Source: Bacillota bacterium (lineage in GTDB: Bacteria; Bacillota; Clostridia; Christensenellales; CAG-138). From it: a stretch of DNA of 27,343 bases. Shown piece by piece: positions 1-7,216 of this stretch. Numbering within the stretch: the first letter of the stretch is position 1; each line of letters opens with the position of its first letter. Both the position numbers and the translations under genes were made by a program. The stretch is from the NCBI GenBank assembly GCA_016288175.1, contig JAEEYN010000143.1, positions 1 to 27,343 on the forward strand. The letters are read 5' to 3'. Under the pieces are notes generated by a model. The model was not told where the DNA came from. It saw only the letters and a program-made list of their open reading frames with translations, and ran no database searches.

Positions 1-309
1 GATTTCGCGATCAAACTCAAGAAGGAATACTTCATCGGCATCGAAGCGCTCAAGCAGCCCCGCACCCGCAAGCGCGTCGGTCTGAAGCTCGTCGGCAAGG
101 GCATCGCCCGTCCCGATGCGGAAGTCCTCTGCAACGGCGAAGTCGTCGGCGTCGTCACCTCCGGCGGTCCCGCTCCCGCAGTCGGCGGCAACTACGTCAT
201 GTGCCTCGTTAAGGAAGAGGCCGACGAAGCCGGCAAGTGGGCGGTCTCCGTCCGCGGCCGCGAGATCGAGTGCGAATTCGCGCCCATGCCATTCTACAAG
301 AGGAAATAA
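1..309 (+). CDS. gcvT: Aminomethyltransferase (glycine cleavage T protein), 3' end only
   Basis: The window opens inside this gene. Reading frame 1 gives 102 residues and stops with TAA at 307-309. T protein takes the aminomethyl group held on lipoylated GcvH and transfers it to tetrahydrofolate, releasing ammonia and 5,10-methylene-THF in the cytoplasm. What is visible is the C-terminal barrel domain, including the typical stretches FIGIEAL and RKRVGLKLVGKGIARPDAEV followed by a GEVVGVVTSGG turn. The catalytic N-terminal folate-binding part lies outside the window. It is the first visible gene of a gcvT-gcvH-gcvPA-gcvPB cluster; the 64-bp gap to gcvH has no terminator. The identification rests on the C-terminal sequence and the gene order and is quite secure. 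No lipoamide dehydrogenase or lipoate ligase gene is in view. Confidence 0.93.
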   Translation, partial: DFAIKLKKEYFIGIEALKQPRTRKRVGLKLVGKGIARPDAEVLCNGEVVGVVTSGGPAPAVGGNYVMCLVKEEADEAGKWAVSVRGREIECEFAPMPFYKRK

Positions 310-373
310 CCGAAGCGTTTCCGCAAGGTTTTACCTATATCAACAACGAAAAATTTAATTGGAGGATAAAAAA

Positions 374-751
374 ATGATCCCTACCGACCGCAAATACACC
401 CGCGAGCATGACTGGGTAAAGATCGAAGACGGCGTTGCCACCCTCGGCATCACCGACCACGCACAGGAAGCGCTGGGCGACATCGTTTATGTCGAGCTTC
501 CCGAGATCGATGCAGAGATCGCCATCGGCGACGACTACACCACCGTTGAGTCCGTCAAGGCGGCATCCCCCGTTGCTTCCCCCGTTGCCGGCAAGGTCAT
601 CGAGGTCAACGAAGCGCTGGATGAGACCCCCGAGCTCCTCAACGAGGACGCCTACGGCCAGTTCATCGCCAAGATCGAGGTTTCCGAGGTCGACGAAGCG
701 AACCTTCTGACCGCGGAAGAGTATGAAGCCCTCCTCGCAGAGGAAGAGTAA
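374..751 (+). CDS. gcvH: Glycine cleavage system H protein
   Basis: This is a lipoyl carrier protein of 125 residues, the usual family size. It shuttles the aminomethyl intermediate from the P protein (GcvPA/PB) to the T protein. The lipoyl domain is visible with the modified lysine at K62 in ESVKAAS, preceded by GDIVYVELPEI and followed by SPVAGKVIEVNEAL. The N-terminal YTREHDWVK is typical of GcvH. The start is the ATG at 374, placed 8 bases after GGAGG (361-365). An in-frame TTG at 359 lies upstream of that ribosome binding site and is not the start. The acidic C terminus ends in AEEE. It is transcribed with gcvT upstream; a terminator-like hairpin follows the stop before gcvPA. Confidence 0.97.
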   Translation: MIPTDRKYTREHDWVKIEDGVATLGITDHAQEALGDIVYVELPEIDAEIAIGDDYTTVESVKAASPVASPVAGKVIEVNEALDETPELLNEDAYGQFIAKIEVSEVDEANLLTAEEYEALLAEEE

Positions 752-760
752 AAGAATCAT

Positions 761-800
761 GCAGCCGGCCCGGGCCTTCTTCCGGGTCGGCTGCGGTTTT
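761..800 (+). terminator. Intrinsic-terminator-like hairpin between gcvH and gcvPA
   Basis: A 13-bp stem (761-773 with 782-794, one G-U pair) encloses an 8-base loop and is followed by GGTTTT. It lies 9 bases after the gcvH stop and 35 bases before the gcvPA ATG. It looks like a partial terminator or processing stem that would lower expression of gcvPA and gcvPB relative to gcvH. The T-run is short, so termination is probably incomplete. Confidence 0.65.
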
Positions 801-828
801 CATAATCAAAAGGCAAGGAAGAAAACAC

Positions 829-2166
829 ATGAAGAGTTATGTTCCGAACACTTTGGAAGAGCGTCGTGAAATGCTCCGGACCCTCGGTCTCGACAGCATG
901 GATCAGCTCTTTTCCGATATTCCGGAGGATCTCAGGCTTCACCGCGAACTGAACCTCCCCGCTCCGATGAGCGAGATGGAGCTGCGCGAGCTGATGATGG
1001 GCTATGTTCTTCAGAATGACGAAGGCGGCCTCCTCTTCCGCGGCGCGGGTTCCTACCGCCACTACATCCCCTCCGTCGTGCCCCAGCTTGCGGCGCGCAG
1101 CGAGTTCTATACCGCCTACACCCCCTATCAGGCGGAGATGAGCCAGGGTATGCTCCAGAGCATCTTCGAATGGCAGACCGTCATCTGCAACCTCACCGGC
1201 ATGGAAGCTTCCAACGCCTCCGTTTACGACGGCGCGACCGCGGCGGCGGAATCCCTGCTGATGCTGCGTGATTCGAAGCGCAAGAACAAGGTCCTCTATT
1301 CCGCGGCGCTGAACCCGGACGTCATCACGACGATGAAGACCTATGCGCACTGCTACGGCATCGAGCTTTGCGAGATCCCCGTTGACGCGAACGGTCTTAC
1401 CGACCTTGCCGCCGTCGAAGCGAATCTCGAAGGCGCTGCCGGCATCATCGCGGCTCAGCCCAACTACTATGGCTGCGTCGAGAACATGGACGCCATCGCG
1501 GAGCTCGTTCATAACGCAAAGGGTCTCCTCGTTGCCTATGTCAACCCGATCACCCTCGGCCTCATCAAGCGCCCCGCCGACTACGGCGCGGACATCGCGA
1601 TCGGCGACGGCCAGACCCTCGGCCTTCCGATGAATTTCGGCGGTCCGTACGTCGGCTTCATGGCAGCGGGCGGAAAGCTCGTCCGCAACCTCCCCGGCCG
1701 CATCGTCGGCGAAACGCACGACGCGGAGGGCGGCAGGGCATACGTCCTCACTCTCCAGGCGCGCGAACAGCATATCCGCCGCGAAAAGGCTTCGAGCAAC
1801 ATCTGCTCCAACCAGATGCTCTGCGCGATCATGAGCACGATCTACGCCTGCACGATGGGCCCCGCCGGCATGCGCGAGGTCGCGGAGCAGAATGTCGCGA
1901 AGGCGCACTACCTCGCCGAAGAGATCGCGAAGGTCCCCGGCATGAAGCTGCGCTACACCACCCCGTTCTTCAATGAGTTCGTCGTCGATACGGAGCTCCC
2001 CGCGGAGCAGATCAACGAAGAGCTGAAGGAAATGGGCATCGTCGGCGGCTATATCCTGCCCGACGGCGGAATGCTCTGGTGCGCGACCGAGATGAACTCG
2101 AAGGAGGATATCGATTTCCTGATCGATATGCTTAAAAATATCGTCGAAGGAGGAGAAGAGGCATGA
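829..2166 (+). CDS. gcvPA: Glycine dehydrogenase (decarboxylating) subunit 1
   Basis: This is a 445-residue protein of the length usual for the split GcvPA. With GcvPB it forms the PLP-dependent P protein, which decarboxylates glycine and loads the aminomethyl group on the H-protein lipoyl arm. Family landmarks are the start with YVPNTLEERREML, the FRGAGSYRHYIPSVV stretch, YTPYQAEMSQG, the NLTGMEASNASVYDGATAAAE segment and the C-terminal FNEFVVDTELP. The PLP lysine is on the partner subunit, as expected. The ATG at 829 follows an AAGGAAG ribosome binding site. The stop overlaps the next start as ATGA (2163-2166), so translation of the two subunits is coupled. Confidence 0.97.
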   Translation: MKSYVPNTLEERREMLRTLGLDSMDQLFSDIPEDLRLHRELNLPAPMSEMELRELMMGYVLQNDEGGLLFRGAGSYRHYIPSVVPQLAARSEFYTAYTPYQAEMSQGMLQSIFEWQTVICNLTGMEASNASVYDGATAAAESLLMLRDSKRKNKVLYSAALNPDVITTMKTYAHCYGIELCEIPVDANGLTDLAAVEANLEGAAGIIAAQPNYYGCVENMDAIAELVHNAKGLLVAYVNPITLGLIKRPADYGADIAIGDGQTLGLPMNFGGPYVGFMAAGGKLVRNLPGRIVGETHDAEGGRAYVLTLQAREQHIRREKASSNICSNQMLCAIMSTIYACTMGPAGMREVAEQNVAKAHYLAEEIAKVPGMKLRYTTPFFNEFVVDTELPAEQINEELKEMGIVGGYILPDGGMLWCATEMNSKEDIDFLIDMLKNIVEGGEEA

Positions 2167-3608
2167 GGCAGTCCTATAAGCTGATTTTCGAGCGTTCCCA
2201 CGAGGGCCGCAGGGCATACGATCTTCCCGCTCTCGACGTTCCCGCCGTTGACGCGATCCCCGCGAACATGAAGAACGAAGGAAAGCTCGACCTGCCGGAG
2301 CTCGGCGAAGTCGACCTTGTCCGTCACTATACCAACCTTTCCCGCCGTAATTTCGGCGTCGATAACGGTTTCTATCCCCTCGGCTCCTGTACGATGAAGT
2401 ATAATCCGAAGATCAACGAGGAAGTCTGCACCCTGTTTGAGGATATGCATCCCCTCCTCGACGAGGATATGAGCCAGGGCGCGCTGCGCCTGATGTACGA
2501 TCTCGAGGGCTATCTCTGCGAGATCTGCGGCATGGACGCTTTCACCCTCCAGCCCGCAGCCGGCGCACACGGCGAGCTGACCGGTCTTATGCACATCCGC
2601 GCCTACCATGAGCACCGCGGCGACACCGCGAGGACGACCATCATCGTTCCCGACGCGGCGCACGGCACCAACCCGGCGAGCGCGGTCATGGCGGGCTTCA
2701 AGGTCAAGGAGATCAAATCCGCTCCCGACGGCGGCGTCGATCTCGAAGCGCTCCGCGCGGCCGTCGGCCCCGATACCGCGGGCCTGATGCTGACCAACCC
2801 CTCCACCCTCGGCCTGTTCGAAAGGAACATCAAGGAGATCGCGAAGATCGTCCACGAGGCAGGCGGTCTGCTTTACTACGACGGCGCGAACCTCAACGCG
2901 ATCATGGGCATCGTCCGCCCCGGCGACATGGGCTTCGACGTTATGCACATCAACCTGCATAAGACCTTCTCCACCCCGCACGGCGGCGGCGGCCCCGGCA
3001 GCGGCCCCGTAGGCGTCAAGAAGCACCTGATCCCGTTCCTGCCCGTTCCCGTTCTTACCGAGCGCGACGGCATGATCGAACTCGATTACGACCGCCCGAA
3101 CACCCTCGGCAAGGTCAAGAACTTCTACGGCAACTTCGGCGTCATCGTCCGCGCGTTCGCCTACATTCGCTCCCTCGGCGGCGCGGGTCTCAAGGAAGCG
3201 AGTGAGAATGCCGTACTGAACGCGAACTACATCATGAACGCGCTGCGCGGCGTCTACGACATCGCGCATGACCGCATCTGCATGCATGAGTGCGTCGTCA
3301 CCCCGACCGAAGATATGATGAAGAACGGCGTCCACACCTCCGACATCGCGAAGGCGCTGATCGACCGCGGCTATCATCCCCCGACCATCTACTTCCCGCT
3401 CATCGTCCATGAAGCGATGATGATCGAGCCCACCGAGAGCGAGAGCCGCGAGACCCTCGACGAGTTCATCGACGCGATGAAGGCGATCGCGGTCGAGGCG
3501 ATGGAGGACCCGGAGTCCGTCCATGCCTGCCCGAAGACCACACCTATCGGCCGTCCCGATGAAGTCACCGCGGCAAGGAAGCCCGTCATCCGCTTTGTGA
3601 AGGAATGA
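2163..3608 (+). CDS. gcvPB: Glycine dehydrogenase (decarboxylating) subunit 2
   Basis: This is a 481-residue protein matching the C-terminal half of long GcvP proteins. It carries the pyridoxal-phosphate lysine, here K267 in NLHKTFSTPHGGGGPGSGP, and the glycine-rich loop after it. Other landmarks are NFGVDNGFYPLGSCTMKYNPK, LQPAAGAHGELTGL and PDAAHGTNPASAVM. It pairs with GcvPA, whose stop codon it overlaps by four bases, and so makes an equimolar complex likely. The reaction is oxidative decarboxylation of glycine onto GcvH, in the cytoplasm. A strong terminator 30 bp downstream ends the operon. The split P protein is typical of Bacillota, Thermotogota and archaea, in contrast to the fused form of E. 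coli. Confidence 0.97.
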   Translation: MRQSYKLIFERSHEGRRAYDLPALDVPAVDAIPANMKNEGKLDLPELGEVDLVRHYTNLSRRNFGVDNGFYPLGSCTMKYNPKINEEVCTLFEDMHPLLDEDMSQGALRLMYDLEGYLCEICGMDAFTLQPAAGAHGELTGLMHIRAYHEHRGDTARTTIIVPDAAHGTNPASAVMAGFKVKEIKSAPDGGVDLEALRAAVGPDTAGLMLTNPSTLGLFERNIKEIAKIVHEAGGLLYYDGANLNAIMGIVRPGDMGFDVMHINLHKTFSTPHGGGGPGSGPVGVKKHLIPFLPVPVLTERDGMIELDYDRPNTLGKVKNFYGNFGVIVRAFAYIRSLGGAGLKEASENAVLNANYIMNALRGVYDIAHDRICMHECVVTPTEDMMKNGVHTSDIAKALIDRGYHPPTIYFPLIVHEAMMIEPTESESRETLDEFIDAMKAIAVEAMEDPESVHACPKTTPIGRPDEVTAARKPVIRFVKE

Positions 3609-3637
3609 CCGCAGATCCGATGAAGTAAGTTTGATCA

Positions 3638-3668
3638 AACGGCGGCTTCGGCCGCCGTTTGTCATTAT
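3638..3668 (+). terminator. Intrinsic terminator of the gcv operon
   Basis: A GC-rich 7-bp stem CGGCGGC/GCCGCCG closed by a TTCG tetraloop (loop at 3648-3651) is flanked by an A-run before and T residues after. It lies about 30 bp past the gcvPB stop and immediately ahead of the next promoter. Confidence 0.85.
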
Positions 3669-3673
3669 TTGCC

Positions 3674-3703
3674 TTGACTTATTCGCCGGAAAGCCTTTAT
3701 AAT
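3674..3703 (+). promoter_or_regulatory. Sigma-A-like promoter for the PHP gene
   Basis: TTGACT (3674-3679) and a perfect TATAAT (3698-3703) are separated by 18 bp. The predicted transcription start is near 3710, giving a leader of roughly 16 bases before the GGAGG/ATG of the PHP gene. An in-frame ATG at 3702 lies inside the -10 box and therefore cannot be the translation start. Confidence 0.8.
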
Positions 3704-3725
3704 GGAGCCGACTTCGGAGGGAATT

Positions 3726-4544
3726 ATGTTCGATATCCACACCCATTCATATTGTTCGGACGGCATGGACGCGCCGGAGGAGGTCGTTCGCCTTGCGGCC
3801 GAAACCGGGCTCTCGCTCTTTGCCCTCACCGACCATGATACTTTGCTCGGCGTTCCCGCCGCGCTGAAAGCGGCCGCGGAGCTCGGTCTCCCCTTCCTCA
3901 CGGGCTGCGAGATCGAGGCGCAGTACGCGGACACGCTCCATATCCTCGGCCTCGGCGTCGATCTTGAAAGCCCGGAGCTCGCGGCGCTGATGCGAAAGAA
4001 GCTCGCTCTGCGCGAGGAAAGGAACCGGAAGCTCTCCGCGCGGCTCGCGGAGCTCGGCATGGACTGTTCCTCCGCGCTCGTTGAAAGCGCCGGCGCGACG
4101 ACGAAGGCGAATTACGCCTCCGCCCTCGTGAAGCTCGGCTTCGCGAAGGATCTTTCGGATGCCTTCGGCCGCATCCTGGGCCGCGGCTGCCCCGCCTATA
4201 TCGCCCAGCAGCATCCCTCGCCGGAGGAGGTCGTCGGAGCAATCCGCGCTGCCGGCGGAGCCGCCGTGATCGCGCACCCGATGAAGATGAAGCGCTGCGA
4301 TCCCGCCTCGCTGATCCGCGACATGGCGCGCATCGGCATCGAGGGCGTCGAAGCCCACTACTGCGGCGCGACGGAGGGCGAAACGCGGCTGTTTTCCTCC
4401 CTCGCAAGGGAAAACGAGCTTTTCATCACCTGCGGCAGTGATTACCACGGCGCAAGGCGTCCGACATCGCCCATCGGCGGCGCGTGGAGGGACTGCGAAG
4501 ACCTCCGCTTGACAGAAGCGATGCTTCTGAACCGCTTTTTCTGA
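3726..4544 (+). CDS. PHP-domain phosphoesterase, TrpH/RNase AM-like
   Basis: This is a 272-residue metal-dependent phosphoesterase of the PHP superfamily. Metal-ligand motifs are in order: H5 and H7 in DIHTHS with D12, TDHD at 35-38, E62 in GCEIE, H72 near DTLHILG, an IAHP motif in the middle, and the closing CGSDYHG. This layout matches the YciV/TrpH/RNase AM group, which includes 5'-3' exonucleases and 3',5'-nucleotide bisphosphate phosphatases. Which substrate applies here cannot be read from sequence. The start is the ATG at 3726, 5 bases after GGAGG (3716-3720). The upstream ATG at 3702 overlaps the -10 promoter element. A DUF4097-type gene follows 48 bp later and is probably co-transcribed. 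Confidence 0.9.
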   Translation: MFDIHTHSYCSDGMDAPEEVVRLAAETGLSLFALTDHDTLLGVPAALKAAAELGLPFLTGCEIEAQYADTLHILGLGVDLESPELAALMRKKLALREERNRKLSARLAELGMDCSSALVESAGATTKANYASALVKLGFAKDLSDAFGRILGRGCPAYIAQQHPSPEEVVGAIRAAGGAAVIAHPMKMKRCDPASLIRDMARIGIEGVEAHYCGATEGETRLFSSLARENELFITCGSDYHGARRPTSPIGGAWRDCEDLRLTEAMLLNRFF

Positions 4545-4592
4545 TCCCGGGCATTGCCCAAACGCAAAAATCTGATCCAAAGGAGATCCCCA

Positions 4593-5414
4593 ATGAAAAC
4601 ATTCTTTAAACTCCTGCTGACCCTCCTGCTGATCGCGGCTGTGCTCTGGTTCCTCGCCTCCGGCATCCTGTACCTGACGGGATACACCAAGACCTTCGAA
4701 AAGCAGTACACCGTTGACGAAAGCTTCGATTCCGTCGTCATCAGCTGCGAATCGAGCAAGGTCAATATCGTTCCTTCGGAGGACGGCAAATGCTTCGTCG
4801 AGGCGACCGAAAGCAAGGGTATCGGCATGACCGTCGAAGTCAAAAACGGCGAGCTGCAGATCACCCAGCACAGCAGCAAATGGTATCTGCATGTCTTCAG
4901 CTTCGGCTTCGGCAAATACTCCCTGACCGTCCATATCCCTGCCGAACGGTATGATAAGGTCAAGATCAAGACCGTCAGCGGCAGCATCAAATGCGATATC
5001 CCGCTAAACTGCGATTCCGTCGATTTCAACACGACGAGCGGCAGCGTCACCGCCTCCGGCATCTCCTGCCGCGAGCTTGAGACCGCCTGTGTCAGCGGCA
5101 GCATCAAGCTTACCGACGTCCGCTGCGAAACGGCGAACCTGCGCAGCACGAGCGGCAGCGTTGACCTCAAGGACCTCATCGCGAACCGCACTGTCGACAT
5201 CAACGTCACGAGCGGCAGCATCAGTTTCGATTCGATCGACGCCGCAGAGCTGCGCCTCGAGACCGTCAGCGGCAGTATCAAGGGCAGCCTGCTCACGGGC
5301 AAGACCTTCAAGGCGGAGACCGTTTCGGGCAGCGTCAGCGTTCCCGAGGATTCCGGCGCCGGCACCTGCCGCGCCAAGACGACGAGCGGCAGCATCAAGA
5401 TCACCGTAAAATAA
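4593..5414 (+). CDS. Membrane-anchored DUF4097-type beta-solenoid protein
   Basis: This is a 273-residue protein with one N-terminal membrane segment (about residues 5-28, rich in Leu/Ala) and an extracellular or periplasm-facing beta-strand domain. The C-terminal half holds eight SGS(I/V) motifs beginning at residues 129, 149, 168, 187, 207, 226, 245 and 265. The spacing is thus 19-20 residues, as expected for one solenoid coil per repeat. This fits the DUF4097/DUF4098 family of putative adhesin-like or envelope-stress-associated proteins, whose biochemical role is not established. The start is the ATG at 4593, 7 bases after AGGAG; an in-frame TTG at 4554 is upstream of that site. It lies 48 bp after the PHP gene and ends 14 bp before a terminator. 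Confidence 0.85.
   Translation: MKTFFKLLLTLLLIAAVLWFLASGILYLTGYTKTFEKQYTVDESFDSVVISCESSKVNIVPSEDGKCFVEATESKGIGMTVEVKNGELQITQHSSKWYLHVFSFGFGKYSLTVHIPAERYDKVKIKTVSGSIKCDIPLNCDSVDFNTTSGSVTASGISCRELETACVSGSIKLTDVRCETANLRSTSGSVDLKDLIANRTVDINVTSGSISFDSIDAAELRLETVSGSIKGSLLTGKTFKAETVSGSVSVPEDSGAGTCRAKTTSGSIKITVK
4974..5399 (+). repeat. Eight-unit in-frame repeat encoding SGS turns
   Basis: The DNA motif (A/G)(T/C)(C/G)AGCGGCAGC, encoding V/T-S-G-S-I/V, recurs every 57-60 bp from about 4974 to 5399. It lies within the DUF4097-type gene. The third and later repeats keep nearly the same codons (AGC GGC AGC), so the array is repetitive at DNA level as well as in protein. The remainder of each unit has diverged. 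Confidence 0.8.
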
Positions 5415-5428
5415 ATCTATTTCTTGAT

Positions 5429-5466
5429 ACGGACGGGCAGTTTTTCGCCCGTCCGTTTCGTTTTTC
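5429..5466 (+). terminator. Intrinsic terminator after the PHP/DUF4097 operon
   Basis: A perfect 10-bp stem ACGGACGGGC (5429-5438) pairs with GCCCGTCCGT (5447-5456) around an 8-base loop. It is followed by TTTCGTTTTT. Confidence 0.88.
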
Positions 5467-5474
5467 GGATATAT

Positions 5475-5502
5475 TTGACTTTTCGGGCGTTTCAATTATA
5501 AT
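5475..5502 (+). promoter_or_regulatory. Strong promoter for the MATE gene, nearly leaderless
   Basis: TTGACT (5475-5480) and a perfect TATAAT (5497-5502) are separated by 16 bp. The start codon of the MATE gene (5511) lies only 8 bases beyond the -10 box, so the predicted transcript would begin at or just before the ATG. No Shine-Dalgarno sequence is present. Confidence 0.75.
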
Positions 5503-5510
5503 TGACTGAT

Positions 5511-6869
5511 ATGAAAACCGAAGCGAAAAAAAGAGAATTGAACGACCTCACGAGCGGCTCCATCGGCAGGCGGCTGATACTGTTCTTTCTTCCCATTCTG
5601 GCGGGAACATGGTTTCAGCAGCTCTATAATGCCGTTGACGCCGTCATCGTCGGGCGCTATGTCGGCCACGAAGCGCTTGCCGCCGTCGGCGGGAGCGTCG
5701 CAACGATTTTGAACCTGTTCATCGGCTTCTTCGTTGCGCTTTCGACCGGCGCGACCGTCGTCATCTCCCATATCTACGGCGCGAACGAGGACCGCGGGGA
5801 GCTCGAAAAGGCGACGGGCACCGCGATGGCGTTCAGCCTCATTTTCGGCGCGGCCTGCTCCGTCATCTGCTTCATTCTCGCCCCGCAGCTGCTCATCTGG
5901 ATGAAAACGCCGGCGGACACCCTTGCGGACGCAACGATGTATCTGCGCGTCTGCTTCGGCGCGATGGCGGTCGTGCTGCTTCTCAACACGGAATCGGCGA
6001 TCCTCCGCGCCGTCGGTGATTCAAGGCGGCCGTTCATCTATATGCTGATCTCCTGCCTTGTGAACATCGGCCTCGATTTTCTTTTCGTCGTGCATTTCGG
6101 CTGGGGCGTCGCGGGCGTCGCATGGGCGACGGTCATCTCCCAGTTCCTCAATTTTCTGCTTCTGACCGTCACGATGCTGAGGACGAAGGAACCCTATCGC
6201 CTCGTTCTCAGAAAAATCCGCATCTATAAGGATTTCTTCCGGCGGATGATGCATATCGGCATCCCGTCCGCACTCGAGGCGAGCATGTACAACGGTTCCA
6301 ATATCATAATGCAGATCGCCGTCAACGCCCTCGGCACCGTCGTCGTCGCCTCCTGGTCGCTCTCCGGAAAGCTGGACGGCTTCTATTGGGGCATGGCGCA
6401 GGCCGCGAACGCCGCCGTGCTGACCTTCGTCGGGCAGAATTACGGCGCGGGACGCATGGACCGCATCCGCGGCAGCGTCAAAGCGGGGCTGAAGCTCTTT
6501 ATGAGCATGACCGTCGCGATGAGCGCGCTGATAATCCTTCTTGCGCCGTACGCTCTGAAGATCTTCACCAAGGAAACCGCGGTCCAGCAGACGACCTATA
6601 CGATCATCCTCTATTTCGTGCCGTTCTATTTCGTCTGGACGGCGATCGAGGTGATCTCCGGAACGCTCAGGGGCTGCGGCGACACGAAGCCCGTTCTGAT
6701 CACCGGCATCGGCATCTGCGCCTTCCGCATACTCTGGGTGCTGACGGTCTATCAGATTTGGCCCACGCTTTTCGTCGTCAGCATCTCCTACATCATCTCC
6801 TGGACGCTGACGATGCTCGCGATGGTGTTCTATTACCGCCGCGGAACATGGGAAAAAAAGAAGGAATGA
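5511..6869 (+). CDS. MATE family multidrug/organic cation efflux transporter
   Basis: This is a 452-residue polytopic membrane protein of normal MATE length with about 12 hydrophobic segments. It is expected to export organic cations or drugs in exchange for Na+ or H+ at the cytoplasmic membrane. The N-terminal signature NDLTSGSIGRRLILFFLPIL...FQQLYNAVDAVIVGRYVG is typical of the Bacillota/NorM-like group, as is the later FVGQNYGAGRMDRI repeat-half motif. The start is taken as the ATG at 5511, which gives a normal N terminus. The in-frame TTG at 5502 falls on the last base of the -10 box. There is no ribosome binding site, consistent with a leaderless or near-leaderless mRNA. A terminator follows 29 bp after the stop. 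The substrate is unknown. Confidence 0.92.
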   Translation: MKTEAKKRELNDLTSGSIGRRLILFFLPILAGTWFQQLYNAVDAVIVGRYVGHEALAAVGGSVATILNLFIGFFVALSTGATVVISHIYGANEDRGELEKATGTAMAFSLIFGAACSVICFILAPQLLIWMKTPADTLADATMYLRVCFGAMAVVLLLNTESAILRAVGDSRRPFIYMLISCLVNIGLDFLFVVHFGWGVAGVAWATVISQFLNFLLLTVTMLRTKEPYRLVLRKIRIYKDFFRRMMHIGIPSALEASMYNGSNIIMQIAVNALGTVVVASWSLSGKLDGFYWGMAQAANAAVLTFVGQNYGAGRMDRIRGSVKAGLKLFMSMTVAMSALIILLAPYALKIFTKETAVQQTTYTIILYFVPFYFVWTAIEVISGTLRGCGDTKPVLITGIGICAFRILWVLTVYQIWPTLFVVSISYIISWTLTMLAMVFYYRRGTWEKKKE

Positions 6870-6898
6870 GCCGAATATAATTGCGTTTCAAACACAAA

Positions 6899-6931
6899 AA
6901 AGAACGTCCTTTTCGGGCGTTCTTTCGTTTT
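6899..6931 (+). terminator. Intrinsic terminator after the MATE gene
   Basis: An 11-bp stem AAAGAACGTCC (6899-6909) pairs with GGGCGTTCTTT (6915-6925), with one G-U pair and a TTTTC loop. It is followed by CGTTTT. Confidence 0.87.
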
Positions 6932-6950
6932 GACTATCTGTTATTAAGAA

Positions 6951-7007
6951 TCATTCAACTGTCGTGCCGGCCTTGCCTTCGATGGCTTCGACGGCTTTAT
7001 CGAGCAC
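6951..7007 (-). pseudogene. Relic of a second carbamate kinase gene (C-terminal tail only)
   Basis: On the minus strand this reads LDKAVEAIEGKAGTTVE followed by TGA. The intact arcC about 210 bp away ends LDKAVEALEGKAGTTVM. Over 45 bases (6961-7005 against 7227-7271) only three or four positions differ, while the last residue, the stop codon and the flanks are unrelated. Homology stops abruptly near 7004-7007, where GC-rich unrelated sequence begins. The simplest reading is a former tandem arcC paralogue that lost all but its last codons, or a partial duplication of the arcC 3' end. It is too short to encode a working protein. Confidence 0.8.
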
Positions 7008-7156
7008 GAACGAAGCGAGTCGCGGCGGGTCAGCGCGCGGCGCCGCGAGAGGCGCCGAACCGCGATCGCGAACAAACAAAGGACACGTCCGCACCGAAGG
7101 TGCTGTATGCCATTCATGCCACGACAATAAGCTCGCGGGAACAATGCCGGCGGGCC
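7008..7156. other. GC-rich non-coding stretch with small inverted repeats
   Basis: This lies between the carbamate kinase relic and the arcC terminator, in a 347-bp gap without an intact gene. It contains a GCGGCGCCGC palindrome near 7038-7047, small hairpins (GGACacGTCC; GCACCgaaGGTGC near 7090-7112), and the 14-mer GCGGGTCAGCGCGC (7025-7038). That 14-mer recurs inside the palindrome at 19879-19912. Short open frames across it have no convincing start or ribosome binding site, so I do not call a gene. It may be a copy of a dispersed intergenic repeat. Confidence 0.45.
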
Positions 7157-7197
7157 AAAAAAGAAAAACTGCCGCAGGCTTGATTGTCCGCGGCAGT
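7157..7197 (-). terminator. Intrinsic terminator of arcC
   Basis: ACTGCCGC (7168-7175) pairs with GCGGCAGT (7190-7197). Read on the minus strand, the stem is followed by a T-rich run (the complement of 7157-7168). It lies 20 bp beyond the arcC stop. Confidence 0.85.
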
Positions 7198-7216
7198 CAT
7201 TTTTATGATCCGATAA

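Noticed and set aside
757..2217. Long minus-strand open frame opposite gcvPA (486 codons)
   Set aside because: It overlaps a well-supported gene completely and shows no family motif. It is a by-product of GC-rich codon usage.
2049..3746. Long minus-strand open frame opposite gcvPB (565 codons)
   Set aside because: It is a shadow of gcvPB with low-complexity Asp/Arg/Val-rich sequence and no ribosome binding site.
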